Below, one piece after another: positions 10,378-25,300 of a stretch of 64,000 nt of DNA. Each line of letters starts with the position of its first letter. Positions within the stretch are counted from its first letter, which is position 1. The notes under the pieces are model-generated. The model worked only from the letters and a program-made list of their open reading frames with translations. It did no database searches and was not told the origin of the DNA. The DNA comes from Megalonaias nervosa (taxonomy: Eukaryota; Mollusca; Bivalvia; Unionida; Unionidae), in the NCBI GenBank assembly GCA_016617855.1, contig JAECUM010001118.1:1-64000 (forward strand). Reading direction: 5' to 3'. The translations under genes were made by a program, and so were the position numbers.

Positions 10378-13300
10378 CTGAAAAAAGAAGAAAAATTCCT
10401 ATACTGACTGATACTACATTGGATACATGTGGCATTTATTTGCCATTTACAACACTGCAAAATCATCATATCACATTAACCCATTGTAATCCCTAATACA
10501 ATAGCTTTTCATCATTATAACACAGTAGTAGGGGTACATCACCACCTACTGCATTAAGTGCTGAAGTATGTTATAATGACAACTGCAAACTAAGATATAC
10601 TGAGAACTCCATAATATATGGAACTGTGGTATAGCAGGTACTATCACAATTTGTTAAATAAAAGTATTTTGAAAAGAAAATGAAGAAATAAGATGAAGTT
10701 TTACATTGTTTTCTTTCAACCCTTATTGTAAATTTAGGGTCAACAAAATATTATGAGAAGTCTTTTAGTAAAAGCACCATGCTAATATGACCATTTATTC
10801 AGGAGAAGAAGCGATAACAAGATTTTCAAGATGGCTGATGTGGGAGCCATAATACTGGATGTTAGATCAGCGCCATTTTCAATTAGGACCAAACAGAAAT
10901 CAAAAGAAGTCTTCTGGTGAAAACACCATCTCCACATCTGGAGTTGTAGTGACAACAAGATTTTCAAGACGGCTACTGTAGTGGCCATATTTGATCTCCG
11001 ATTAGGAACATTTTCATTCAGCACTAAATGGACATGAAAAAAGAAGTCTTTTGGTAAACCTCATGTCAATATGACTTTCCGTTCTGGAGGAATAGCAATA
11101 ACAAGATGTGGCAGCCATACTGGACATCATAAGAGCAGCATTTCATTGAAGTCCAACTAGATAGTGCAAGTTTTTGGATAAAACCCCACATCAATGTGAC
11201 CATGTTCAGGAGGAATTCTGATAAGATTTTCAAGATGGCTGTCATGGTGGCCCTATTGGATATCAGATTGGCACCATTTTTTTTATACAGGACCAAAAGA
11301 TATCACAAATCTTTCAGTGACAACCCCATGTTAACATGAACATCCATGCATGAAAAGCAATAATAATTTTCAAGATAGCTATGTAGCCATACCGAATTTC
11401 AGAAAGGTACCATCTTCACTTAGGACCAACCAGCCATCATAAGAACTATATTAGCAAAAATACCATGTCGATATGACAATCCATTCAGGAGTAGTGATGA
11501 TAATAAAAAGATTTTCATTGATTTGGTGGCCATGAGACATCAGATCGGCAGCATTTTCATTTAAGACAACTGGACATCAAGAGAAATCTTCTGATGAAAA
11601 CAAGTGACATTAATGTGACTTTGTTCAGGAGGAGTTGTGATAAAATTTTCATGATGACTGCCATAGTGGCCATATTGGATGTCACCATAGTGGCCATATT
11701 GGATGTCAGATATGGCACCACTATTAAAAAGACCAACTAAACATCATAAGAAGTCTTTCAGTGAAAACCCCATGATATACCCATCCATGTATCAGAATTA
11801 ACATTAACCAGATTTATAGGATGGCCAATGTGGTGGCCATACTGGATGTCAGATGGACACCATATTCATTTAGGGCCAACTAGATGTCTCAAAAGTCTTT
11901 TAGTGAAAACTCCGTGTTATGACCATCCATTCAGGAGAAGTAGCAATAACAATATTTTCAACATGGACACTGCTGTGGCCATAATGGATGTCCGAGCAGC
12001 ACCAATTTCACTTTGGACCATATAGGCCATGAAATGAATGTGTGTGTAAAGTTTCATGGCAATCCTCCAAGTAGTTTAGGTGTAGAAGCAATAACACATT
12101 TTTTCTGACAGAGAGACAATGTACAAAATATCATCCCATAAACTCATTTGGTCTATGACAAGTAGAGCTGATTAATAATCAAGTTACACAACTCTCTCAA
12201 AAGGATTTGAGATGATGTCTACTGTAAAGATACTGCAACTTAACCTCACTGTAAGGTCATCATGTTCTATCTGAATGTTAGGTGAACTAATCCTTAGGAT
12301 GTATACAAATATATTAAACTTTAAGACAATGTATGCATAGATGAAGAAACATTAACTTTAAAAATAAATTATTCTTATGGACTGGGTACATTTATGCAGG
12401 TGATTTCATAAAAAGTGCTTCCATTCAGCCAACCTCTATTTATATCACAGCATTTTTTTTTTTTATTAAACCCACTGGAAGCAAGCAAGGATCTGTACTG
12501 GACATAACAAAAAGTGACCCAGACCAGACTCAGAGCATCTCAAGATTTCAACATTTAAAAAACAAAAGAAAAAAGGAATTCATGCAGCGAAGAAGTTTTC
12601 TTCTACTATAATTAGTCTTGAATGTGTTTAAGAGAATGAACTTATCAATAGGTGTGTGATACAATCATTATAATGCTGCTCATGGGAGCCATATGATATA
12701 CTGCCTTATAGTGAGACTACCTTATAATGAGGTACATGCTATAGTACTCCCTCACTACAAGGAGATGATGCATATACATTTACTCTTATGTTATAATGAA
12801 GGACCTTATAAAGTGGGAGTGCTGCAGTTGGTTTCAAATAAATAAGAAGTTGAATTTGAAAGGGGCTCAATAGAACAAAATGAAAACAATGCTATATACC
12901 TTCCATATAAATGACAAAAAATGTAACGTAAGTTCTTTACACAAATTTTAATTATGACATAACCATTTTAAGTGTCTTGATATCTGCTATTGCAGACAAA
13001 ATGGTTTGTTTTCAATCTCAAGACTGTCATGCACAAAAAGAGTCCCTTGATAAAAATGATACTCTATTAGCAGAAAAGATTTTTCAGGAATCCAAAAGTC
13101 AATTTCTTCAGTCATTTTATGTTTGTTAACTGCAAAGTATTGTAACCATCTCTGATATTACACCTCTTGATAAAATGTTAGCAACAGGTTCCATACACAC
13201 TGATCATGACATAGGCGAGGGCAAAAGAGAGTAAGAGAGACTCAATTATTGCCTAACAGTTGGGTGAGGGGGTGGGGTGCTAACAACTTTTTTTGATATA

Positions 13301-16300
13301 TGATTATTATGATCTTCCTTGTCCTACACAAATATATATCTAATGTATTTGGATATATATAGATCTCAGATATGAATAAGTCATTCACATTCAAGAAACT
13401 GATGACAGTCTTTTAATATAAATTCACATTTTCATGTATCAGTAAAGTTGCAGTTACTTCCCTTTATAAGGACAGACTGTGTATTCATTGTAAGCAAACA
13501 CTAACAAGTTACAATTACACTGATAAACCACTAAAGCCAAAACCCAACATATCTGCACTGGTTGATTCTAAGAGCAATTTTCAATGTCCCCATACACTTC
13601 TCTGTCAACAACATACTGCAATAACTTCACTACAGCCCGAATTGTAAGATAAAAGATAATAAATTCAACGTTTTATTTGAATTTTCAAGTCATATTCAAT
13701 TGTATCTGTGCAATTGTTCAAGATGTTTCTGCAGATTAGCCAAAAGCAAAACATAGTTGTCTACAGTGTGATTCTGATGAAAAATAGGCTGACACTAAAT
13801 ACAGATATTACTGTGATGTCTGCACTTTTTATGTATTGTGATTGGCTAAGGCAATTAATTTGACACATAGCTTGTGTTGTCTTGCCAGAGGACTATTAAG
13901 TTCTCAACAGCTGTAAAAATAAATACAGCATTGCTGTTGAGTAAGCACTTAATTATGTTTTCATAGAACAGCTGTAAAAATAAATACAGCATAGCTGCTG
14001 AGTAAGCACTTAATTATGTTTTCATAGAACAGCTGTAAAAATAAATACAGCATAGCTGCTGAGTAAGCACTTAATTATGTTTTCATAGAACAGCTTGCAG
14101 GCATTACCATGAATGTCACCCAACTCTTTTCACATCTGAATAGAACAGGGCATATCTGATTTATGATGATTATACTGAAACTGAATTTTAAAACAGTTCA
14201 AACACAAATTTCACTTGACAATACTTTAGTTCATATAGTTTCTAACCTTTTCCAACATTTTCTTTGGTCAATATTTTGTTGGATATTATTTACTGAGAAA
14301 ATATTCTGAAAGAGAAAATCAAGCACTAAAAATACTCTCTTTTGAACATTTGCAACTTGATGATTCCAAATTTCTGTGCACTAACGGCCATTCTCAATGA
14401 GAAAATAAGCGATATATCTGGCTTTCTGCTTGTGATATTTTAATGTTAAGCGAGTAGAAACCTCTCTTTCTGCCCATTTGAATACAAAAAAAAATGTGAT
14501 CCACACCTGTCTCTGGATTGTACGTTGGTTTGCAATCTATCAGGGTGCACTACAATGAGGGATTCGTGTACTGAAAAACTCCAAGATACCTAAATTGGTA
14601 GCAAAAATATTTCCTTACATGTCAAAGTAACATAATCACAAAGGTACTTATAAGTGCAAAATAAAAATCTTTGTCTTGACCTTGACCTTGAACTTAATAC
14701 CATGAGTAGAAAATCACTGAACTTGTCTCAAACAATGTACCCACATTCTAAGACTTGTCAACTATATAATTAAATATTTTTTGGAGGAAATAGAAGTTTT
14801 TTTTAAGTGGCATAAATTAAGATATTCTTCAGGTACATGTGTTATCGAGCTTACAAGCCAGTACAGCCCAAATGCTGACACAGGACCTTTCCATTCAGCA
14901 GAGGCAGTGACAACACGATTTTGAAATTAGCCAACAAGCTAAGGAAACTGGAGGTCTGATTAGTATAATTTTCATTTCAGAAGATATCAGCACCTTTGTC
15001 ATTCAAACCAACAAGAAAATTTTAAGAATTCTAGTAGTGAAAATTCCACGTCAACATGATCACCTGTTGAGGAGAAGCAGTCATATGGATTTCAAGAACC
15101 ATCAAAGCAATATTGGATCTATGCTTGGCAACATTTTCATTTAGGACCAACAAGGTATCAGAAAAAGTCCCAAACCCCATTTTGATATGACCATCTGATT
15201 AGGAGAAGTAGCAGTAACAAGCTTGTCAATATGGCCACCATGATGTCACAGCCATACTGGATGCCACAGAGGCAACATTTTCATTTAGGACCAAGTAGAC
15301 AGCATATAAAGGCTTTAAGTGAAAACCTTATGTTGATATGATGATACACTCAACAGGGATTAATATAAAGACAACAACTTATGCTTGTGGATGCCAGAGC
15401 CTAGATCATTCTTTATGATTAAGGACATTTTCTACTGATAAAATCATAATTCACAGAGAATTTACACTATGTAATAAAATGTTTAATGTTACTTACCTAA
15501 CACAATCGAGACTTCTCTGCACTTTAGCATGGACAGAGCCCAAAATCTCAGATCCTAACTTGTTAAGCAGACGAGACAACAACACGTATAACCAGTCATT
15601 GAGATCCCCCTTGTGCAATGTAATCAGATCTACTAAAGTCTCTAAAAATATACTAAATACCTGCAACAAAAAAAATACATCATACTTTAGCAAAGAAAAC
15701 AAGAATGTGTACAGAACAAGAAGCAAGTGCAAACTAAGCCAAAAATGGCTGAAACTTGGTCAAATTTTGATTTATACGATGAGAATTTTAAAACTAATCT
15801 GACTTTTGTTAAAATGAAAGCCTAAACAATGACTGTAATCAATTAAGTCTTGCAGAAGATACTGAGTGGCAACACAATTTGGGAAGTAAAGAATGGATGC
15901 ATCTGGTCGACAGATAGATGGAAGGACAGACAGACATGGGTAACAGTTTATGCCTCCTTTGTTGAATATATCAGTCACAAATAAATTATGATCAACTTAA
16001 AGAGCATAAATTAAAAGTAAGAATTAGATTCCTCATATGAGCAACTCATGATAATTTTCTGTCTAAAAATTAGTCATCTGCTCAGAAATGCAAGGAGTGC
16101 ACTTAGCAAAACTAAATCACTTGCTTCATGCAGCCGGCCTCACAGCTAAATTTTTCAAAATTGCCATCTATATGTGTTCGTGATTTAGATATTTAATGTA
16201 CCTGTAACAATTTCAGTCATATTGCCATGTATGTGCAGTGTGGCGGTTTATAGCAGAGTCTAGCACTTCGCCATCATGCTGCTGACATGTAGCATCATGT

Positions 16301-19300
16301 TCCACCCAGTCACATTATCCCTACCACCGACCATAGGCTGACCAGTCCTAACACTAACCTCTTAATGCTGGGCACCGAGCAAGGCAGCTGCTAGTACCAT
16401 TTTTAGAACTCTTTGGTATGTCTCGGCCAGGGTTTGAACCCACGACCTCCAGCATCCAAAGCAAATGCAGTAACCACTCAGGTCACCAAAGTGGTAGGTT
16501 ACTTGATACTTCACTGGTAGTGCCATCTGTAAGCTAGTTTTAAGATGATATAATAGCAACTGTGCTTATCCATCCTGATTAGTAAACAATTAAAATTTTA
16601 ATTCTTTAAGTGAAGGTAATTTAATACTTCAATAAAATCTAACTTTTTGGCAATAATTTGTCATTAAAATAGAAGAATTAGTCTAAAGGATAACAAAAAG
16701 CCCAATTAGCAACAAATTACCAAATTTTACTTACTTTACTGTGAGGGTCATGAAACAGTCTAGTAAATATTTCTGTCAACTTCTTTAATTCTATCCTCCT
16801 GAAGTGGAAAAGAAACATAATTATGGCCCATTCAGTATAACTTATTCAACTGGGCCTAAACAGAGGAATGTTGCAGAACCAAAAGGGGATATATCCAAAA
16901 TTAACGGTGTGGAATGCAAAAAAATCACACTCATCTAAGGACCTAAATAATGATACAGAACAGTGAAAAACTGAAATCGTTAAAAAAAGTTACCTCACAA
17001 AAAACAAATTACTGATGGACAGCAGGACATACAGAAATATGATTACTACAGGACTCCGATGACTTCATCAAAAGCCCTAACATATCGTATGTGTAAAGGC
17101 AACAATATTTAGTGGTATGTGTGGTTTGGTGCTATATGGGACAGCAACACAAGTAGGCTATTTAGTGCCAAGGCAATTGAAGTAAAGTGGTCTAGAGGCT
17201 GACAAAGATGACTTCAGAGTGGGAAGTCAAAAGATGAAGTCTTCACACACGTAGTCACTGCCATGTTGTGCAAGGCATATAGCCTTAGCCCAACCAGCTG
17301 TACAAGGGTATCAGCATCTACTGGAAGGTAACATGTGATGGAATGGCTTCACAACAAGGAGTCTCACTCTCTTCATGCAGACCTCTGAGCTATATTTGTC
17401 AAATTATAGGATTTTATAGGGCATTTGGTCTCAACAATACCAGGGCTATTATAATGCATTCAGTTTCAACAGTATGTTTTTTTTATAGGGCATTCGGTCT
17501 CAATAACATAAGGTATTTTATAGGGCATTTGGTCTCAACAATACAGGGGATTTTACAGGGCATTTGGTCTCAACAATATCAGTGCTATTATAGGGCATTT
17601 GGTCTCAACAATATCAGTGCTATCATATGGCATTTGGTCTCAACAATACAGGGGTTTTTATAGGGCATTTGGTCTTGACAATATCAGTGCTATTATGCGG
17701 CATTTGGTCTCAACAATACAGGTTTTTATAGGGCACTTGGTCTCAACAATACAGGGGTTTTTATAGGGCATTTGGTCTCAACAATACTGGGTTTTTTTTA
17801 ATAGGGCATTTGGTCTCAATAATATAAAGTATTTTATAGGGCATTTGGTTTCAACAATATAAGGGATTTATAGGGCATCTGATCACAACAATATAAGGGG
17901 AAAATAAAGGGGTTTTATGGAAGAAATCATTAAAGCATAATAATGATGCATCCAAATTGGCCAATATCAATAATATAATGCATAAACAAGATAATTCAAA
18001 CACATATAATCCTCAAGTGCTACTACTTTTCTCTACTGTATCGAGACAAATCATTCCGTATCTTTTTCCTCCCTTACTCTTAAAATATGGATTGTGCTAC
18101 CCTTGCATAATTCCAGCAATACTTTAAAGATTTAGAATGAATTTTAGGGGAATAAGAATACCATAAATGGTATATTGCATGCCTGCTGTGTGCTTTACAG
18201 TCCTTTCGGTAGGTGCTAGTAGTCTGGTTGTATCTAAAGATTACTGAGAAACAGGTCTGAATGACCTTCACCTATGGACGAGGCACATAGTGTTGAATTA
18301 TCACTCAGTGTGCAGAAATGATTCATTTCTTTTAAGACATGTGACCTTGACATTGGATCTGTATATGCCATAATCTATTTGTTTCTTTATTTACGATTAG
18401 TATGAGACATCCGCAGCATTTATCAGGGGACTTTCTCTAGAATCAGACATGATTTTGGTCTTCCATAAAAAAAGCTGAAATAATTTTACAGGGGGTTTGG
18501 GGGTCCTCCCTCAATGGGGTCTTGAAGGGCAGCGCCCCTGATCCGGGGGTTCAAAAACGCATTTTACAATCATAAAAAACTGAACCTGATGCAACTTATG
18601 ATCATAATATAAAACAAAATAATCATTTGAAAAACTAATAAACTTACCAAAAATGTTCAACTTGAATAATTTCAATGTATTTATTGTCACATGAATTTGT
18701 TCTCCAATACTATGATGCTGAAATTATTTCATGTGCATGTCAGTGTTCACATCGTAATTAAGTCACATTAATTTGTCAATTTTTGCAGCAAACATATTAT
18801 ACTTCTCTCTTTTCATTACAAATCTGTAAAATAAACCAAGTACATCAACAAAAAAAACAAATAATCCCATACATTCACTTGTCTTTTTCTCTACTGGACA
18901 GAACCTATTGATATGCCAGTCGAGATCTTTTTGCCGCTTTGGCAAAGATTTCTTTAGACTTCCTTTTTGTCACCACTGACTTTTTTGGCTCAATGTGCAA
19001 TCGTTTCTTTTCCTTCTCAACGAGAGCCTTTTCTTTTCAAGCTAGTACTTGTATAGGCGACATGCAGTATGCATATTCTGACAGATGGCTGCATCTGTTC
19101 TCTCATGCAAGAAATCTTTCTTCTTATAGTAGTTAACTGCACTTTTCCCAGATGCCTTCTGAGCTTCAATTTTTTCATATGCAGCTTCTTTTGTAGGTGC
19201 TGTTTCAAACTCTTCCAACCGCGATTACTGTAATTCAGATCTGTCTTGCAGAGGTCACAAAATGCCAGAACTCTAGTGTTCAGTTTTCTTATAAAGTGAC

Positions 19301-22300
19301 CAACTAAATTCCCGTCAACTTTTTGCTCCAGCCATTCCCATTTCCATACGTTTTTTAAACCTTTATCTAAACTTTTCGTGTCATGGTCTCTCTCAACAAC
19401 TCGGGACGCCATGTTTTGCAAGCATGCTTCTTCTTTCCACTGCCATCAGTTTCTATTACACAAAGATTCATTGGATGAATTTAAACTTTTGACCAATCAG
19501 AATACTCTTTACGAGAGTCATGTGCTAACTAATATACAGAACAAATACTTCACAAGGGTCATTGGGTAATGGGACCGGACAGACCGTTTTTTAAAAAACC
19601 GGATCGGAGATGATATAAAAACGGACTATATCAAGAAAAATCTGATTCAAGTCAGGAGAAAAGCGGAATTCCGTTTTAAAACGGAGAAAAATCATGTCTG
19701 TAGAATAAAAGAAATTCTGTCAAACCAATGAACTTGACAATATCCATTTAACCCAAAAATCAATAGGTCTTCCATACCTTGTCATCAAACCCACCCACAA
19801 ACTTTGCTCAAAGTATGTGGTCTTGAACCAAAGTTATTATGCAAAACCATTTTTCTTCTTTCAGCATCAGTGAACATTGACCCCAAATTAAATAGGCTTC
19901 TTCCTGACTCAAAGTGTAAGTCATATACAACCTTGGGGATGGTATATAGTTGTTAACTGAAAAACTAAAAACTGTGCAGAAAAGTATTTTCCTTTCTTTT
20001 CTTTTTTTGGTGACTTTGACCTTGAACCTTTTTAAAACCCCAAAATCAATATGCTTCTTCCTTACATCAAGTGGAGCCATCCACAAAGAATGGTCCCTGT
20101 CAATGAGGTAGAACTATAATGTTCTTGTCAGGAAATTATTTTCTTTTTATTTTGAGACATAATGACCATGACTTTCTACCCCTAAATTGATTGGGATTAT
20201 CCTTAGCCCAAATGCAAGCCATCCACAAGGATTGATAACTGCAGATAGTTGACAATGTAACTGTGCAGAAATGAAATTTGTAACAGATGGATGAATGGAC
20301 AATGTTAAGCCTTATGGGATACAAAATAAATGTCTGGATTTTATAAGGATTCTAAATGAAATATGAAGATGGCTGGAATGACTGTTCATGCCATGCTAAC
20401 TCTAATTGGCTGTAGATTTATGAACCAATTATAGGCTTGTGAAGAGTTTCACCTTATACAGGTTGCATCTTTGCAACTTTCAAAAGCTATGGCTACTCTG
20501 CATTAGTATTCCTGGCTCAGAATTGGAAAGCAGGGCTGATGGTTCAAATCCTGCCTTGACCAGTCCAGCTTGACTGACATGCCTCTGGAAAAGGCCTTTT
20601 ATTCACACTGCCTTGGCATTAGTTTTCCATATGCTGATGTGCCATATAAAGCTAATAAACAAATCCATCAAAACTCTGGACAATCATTTCCCCTGATGTT
20701 TTAGAACTACAGCATATAACTTAGGACAGATTATGTGGTGATCTGATTTTAAAAAAATCCAAATGTATGCTATTTCTTTATTCTTTTTTTTGATGCATGT
20801 GACAAATATCGTAGTCATAAGTATTGTGACTTCTTCATTCTTTCCTTAGATACCGTTGACAAATATCATAGTGCCATAAGTATTGTGATTTCTTCATTCT
20901 TTCCTTCGATGCATGTGGCAAATATCAGTGTCATAAGTACTGTAATTTCTTCATTCTTTCCTTCGATGCATGTGACAAATATCATAGTGTCATAAGTATT
21001 GTGATTTCTTGATTCTTTCCTTAGATACATGTGACAAATATCATAGGTCGTAAGTACTGTGATTTCTAGATTATTTCCTTCGATGCATGTGACAAATGTC
21101 ATAGTTTCATAAGTATTGTGGGCCTGTTAAAGCCATAAGAACTTTATGCTTCCACCAATGTAGTACAAATGTCATTTCAATATCATTATCATCCATTTAT
21201 TTCAAAGAACATTATCATCCATTTATTTCAAAGTACCGATTCTAATGTCTAAGCTGTTAATAAAAGGTCAAATAAGAAACCAACCCTGTACATCTTATTA
21301 TGAAAACAAAATAAAGAAAAAAAGTATCTTAAATATTTTAAAATGTAGTCCACTGATATATATTTCTAACATCAGTATGATTATATAAAGTTATAAACAA
21401 GCGAGTGTCAGACATGCTTAAATAAAATTTGAATTAATCTAAGTATATCATTACTGCTTATACTTACGTTAAGTATCTATTTTGTCTTAAAATGTTTTGT
21501 AAACATACAAGGCCTTCTTTCCTATCTTGGTAAGAACCACTTTGCAAGAGACCAGTAATTTCACCAACATCCTGCAACAGAAAATTAAAATGCATTAAAA
21601 AAACAAACAAACCAATAGTATTTTAATATATGCATCTGGTCTCCAAAATCAGGGACTAAATTTTTCTAACAATTAAATCTTGGACAGTAACAATCTACAC
21701 TGAAATTTACATATGCTTTAATATACAGTACACTTGTTCATAAAGTACACTGCATGAATGCTTTTCCTAATGTTACATATAAATTTGCCTTCATATAAAG
21801 AACACCTGTACATAGAGAACAATTCTGCAGTCCCCTAAGTATCCTTTAACAACAGGCTTCACTGTACATGTCGTTGGAAAGGAAAAAACTGTTTTCATTT
21901 TGTACGTTTGACACAATTAACACAGCCTCTTTAGATGATGGAAAACAAAAGTTTGGTATCCTGGATTGATTTACATGACCCAAATGATTCCTTGTAACAG
22001 ATGTTAGTTTTGACTGGTACAAATCTATTCTAATGAACAAGTTAACAGATGAAGAACACATGAATTATACTGAACACTTTTACATCTTGCATGCAAACTT
22101 TGCTCTGACTAGATTATATAATATTATTTACAAATTTATTATTTACAAATTTATTTTATTTACAAATCAACAAAAATATTGGCTTTAAATGCCTCAGAAA
22201 ACCATGTCTTATGTGCTCCACTGTGACATACTGAAAATAACCAGTAAAATCACTGGTCTAAAAAGTAGGGCACAGTGACCTCCATTTCCCCATGATGAAT

Positions 22301-25300
22301 GGTACTCTCCAAGATAATTATATTCATCAAGTTTTCTGATCAAAAATCATAAAGTGTCAGAGAAACAGCTAAATTGCCAACATTACTGTTGATTCCTATA
22401 TATGCTGGCAATAATGACAATGCTGTCAGGATAGTGATACATAATTATCACCTATACCATGCAGGAGAGACAATTCTTTAATTTTACTTAAAAAAGTTAC
22501 TTCACATGCACAAAAACACATGCATGCGTGCACACACACACACACACACACACAAAAGCCTTACGGTTTAATCTTTTGAAAGAGAAATACAACAAAATAC
22601 ATGTAGTGTTAAATTCATTTGTCCCCCATCGATAAAAGCCACTTTTCCACACACATCAAACACACACAATGGAGTCTCTAGGTATGACAAGAGTGCCAAC
22701 TGTTGACATTTAAGGTATTCCTGAAAAAACCTGGCCCCTCCATTATATAAGAATTCCACAGCAATGACATGTCTTGCCTGCTCCACTATGGCATAATCCA
22801 AACATGTATAAATGGCTAATCTATCATAATGGCATAATTCAAACATGTATAAATGACTAATCTATCATAATGGCATAATGCAAACATTGACAAAATAATA
22901 AAGCTCTGGTCCACCCAACCACTTGTACAAATGTAAAATTCACATAATGTTGTAATTTTCGCATCTAATGAAATTGTCCTTAGATTTATCAATCACAAAC
23001 TAAGTGTAATGCAACTATGAAGTTGATAGCACTGAATGCAGGAAACTTGAGAAAAGTGGACTTGTTGCATGGAAAATGACAATTTTAATGTCAGTGACTT
23101 GACCTTTGACCCATGGGTCCAAACATTCAACTAGGGTTGCCTCTGTCCAAATACAGACTACTGATCTATTCTGATGAAACTTTGATCCAGGAAACCTGGT
23201 TTATCTAGAAGCAAAAAAATCTAAGTCTCAGCTCTAACTTTACCTTTCACGTCTCAGAATCAACAGAAGGAAGTGCAATCTACCCATGAAGTTTGAAGAA
23301 AATAAGACCAAAGAAATCAGACTTGTCATGCAGAAAGGAAAATCACATTTTGAGCTCCAGTGACCTTGACTTTTTATTTTTGCAGCCCCAAAACCAAATA
23401 GCTCGTGCCTCTACCATTGGGTAAGGCATATGTTAAGTCTGAGGAAAACAGACCATAGCAAACTTAAGTCATGCTGCAAAAACCGCCTCATCTACAAATG
23501 GAGTGACAGAAGGATGGATGGACATCACTATTGCTATATTCCCCCGACACACGCACCTCTTCAGTTGTGGGGATAAAAACCTTCCAAAGTTAAAAGAACA
23601 AAATATGTAGGCTACCATGATAAATTTTTGCCAATGGTGGTCAATATCCTCCAAGATGTAAAGGCACATTAAGTTTCTTTACCATACACAGTGTCCAAGA
23701 AACTGAGCTAAATGAAAAAAAAACTACATAGTGATACCTATGACGATTATATTGTCCTTGCAAAGTTATACCTATGTCTCACACATGCTTCTCAGGTGAG
23801 ACAATAACTATTACCCCACTTGAAATCTTACTCCAAACAATTCCCACCAATCAAAAGGCTGCATTTGCAAATGCTGATTAAGGTTTACACAAGTGTGGAG
23901 TAACATTTATTACCTGAAACATGTTTCATGATGGAGAGGCCAGAATTTTACTAGAAAGTAAGAGGCTAAAGCCTTATGCTAGCTACTGCAAGTGACAGAT
24001 ATTACCAAACATGTACAAAGTGTTGCACTAAAACCATTCATTGAACTTCATTATCAGAATCCATTGTATACTACAGTGATTGCTGACATCATTGTTGCTG
24101 GTTACAGTGGTGGGGGTATTGAAAAAATGGTGGAAATTGCTAAGCTTCCTACTCTTGCAAAGAGTTGAAGGAAACAGACATCAACTGTATCATATCATTA
24201 AGTGTCACACAACAACTGTGTATTACCATTAAGTAACAGACATCATCTGTGTAATATCATTAAGTGTCACACATCAACTGCAAAACAGCATTAAGTAACA
24301 GACATCTACTGTATAATACCATTAAGTAACAGACATCAACTGTGTAATACTATTAAGTAACAGACATCAACTGTGTAATATTGTTCAGTAACAGGCATCA
24401 ACTGTGTAATATTATTCAGTAACAGACATCAACTGTGTAATACCATTAAGGAACAGACATCAAGTGTGTAATACCATTAAGGAACAGACATCAACTGTGT
24501 AATACCATTAAGTAACAGACATCAACTGTGTAATACCATTAAGGAACAGACATCAAACTGTGTAATACCATTAAGGAACAGACATCAAGTGTGTAATACC
24601 ATTAAGGAACAGACATCAACTGTGTAATACCATTAAGGAACAGACATCAACTGTGTAATACCATTAAGGAACAGACATCATGTGTGTAATACCATTAAGT
24701 AACAGACATCAAGTGTGTAATACCATTAGGCAACAGACATCAACTGTGTCAGACCATTAAAGAACAGACATCAACTGTGTCAGACCATTAAGGAACAGAC
24801 ATCAACTGTGTCAGACCATTAAGGAACAGACATCAACTGTGTGATACCATTAAGTAACAGACATCAACTGTGTAATACCATTAATTAACAGACATCAACT
24901 GTGTAATACCATTAAGGAACAGACATCAAGTGTGTAATAACATTAAGTAACAGACATCAACTGTGTAATACCATTAAGCAACAGACATCAACTGTATAAT
25001 ACCATTAAGTAACAGACATCATCTGTGTAATACCATTAAGTCAAAGTTTGCTCTGAGAAGCTTAATATTACTTTTTAATCACGTCAGACTTTTGTGATTT
25101 GAAAAGATACTGGAACAATGTATTATATTATGTCTCTGTAAATATCAAAAAAGAAAAGTTCACAGAAATGTACATTTCAACATTCATAAATATTTTATAC
25201 ATGTGATGAACTATATAGTTTACAGAATGAATTTGAATAAAATTTGCATAGGTGGAATTTACTCTGGAGTGGGCACAAACAGACAAAGTGAACTTTGGAT

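Noticed and set aside
17343..17663. 106-codon plus-strand frame with YRAFGLNN repeats
   Set aside because: It comes from the 34-bp minisatellite; the frame shifts with every unit and stays open by composition.
20866..21102. 78-codon minus-strand frame with TCIEGKNEEIT repeats
   Set aside because: It is translation of the 58-bp minisatellite.
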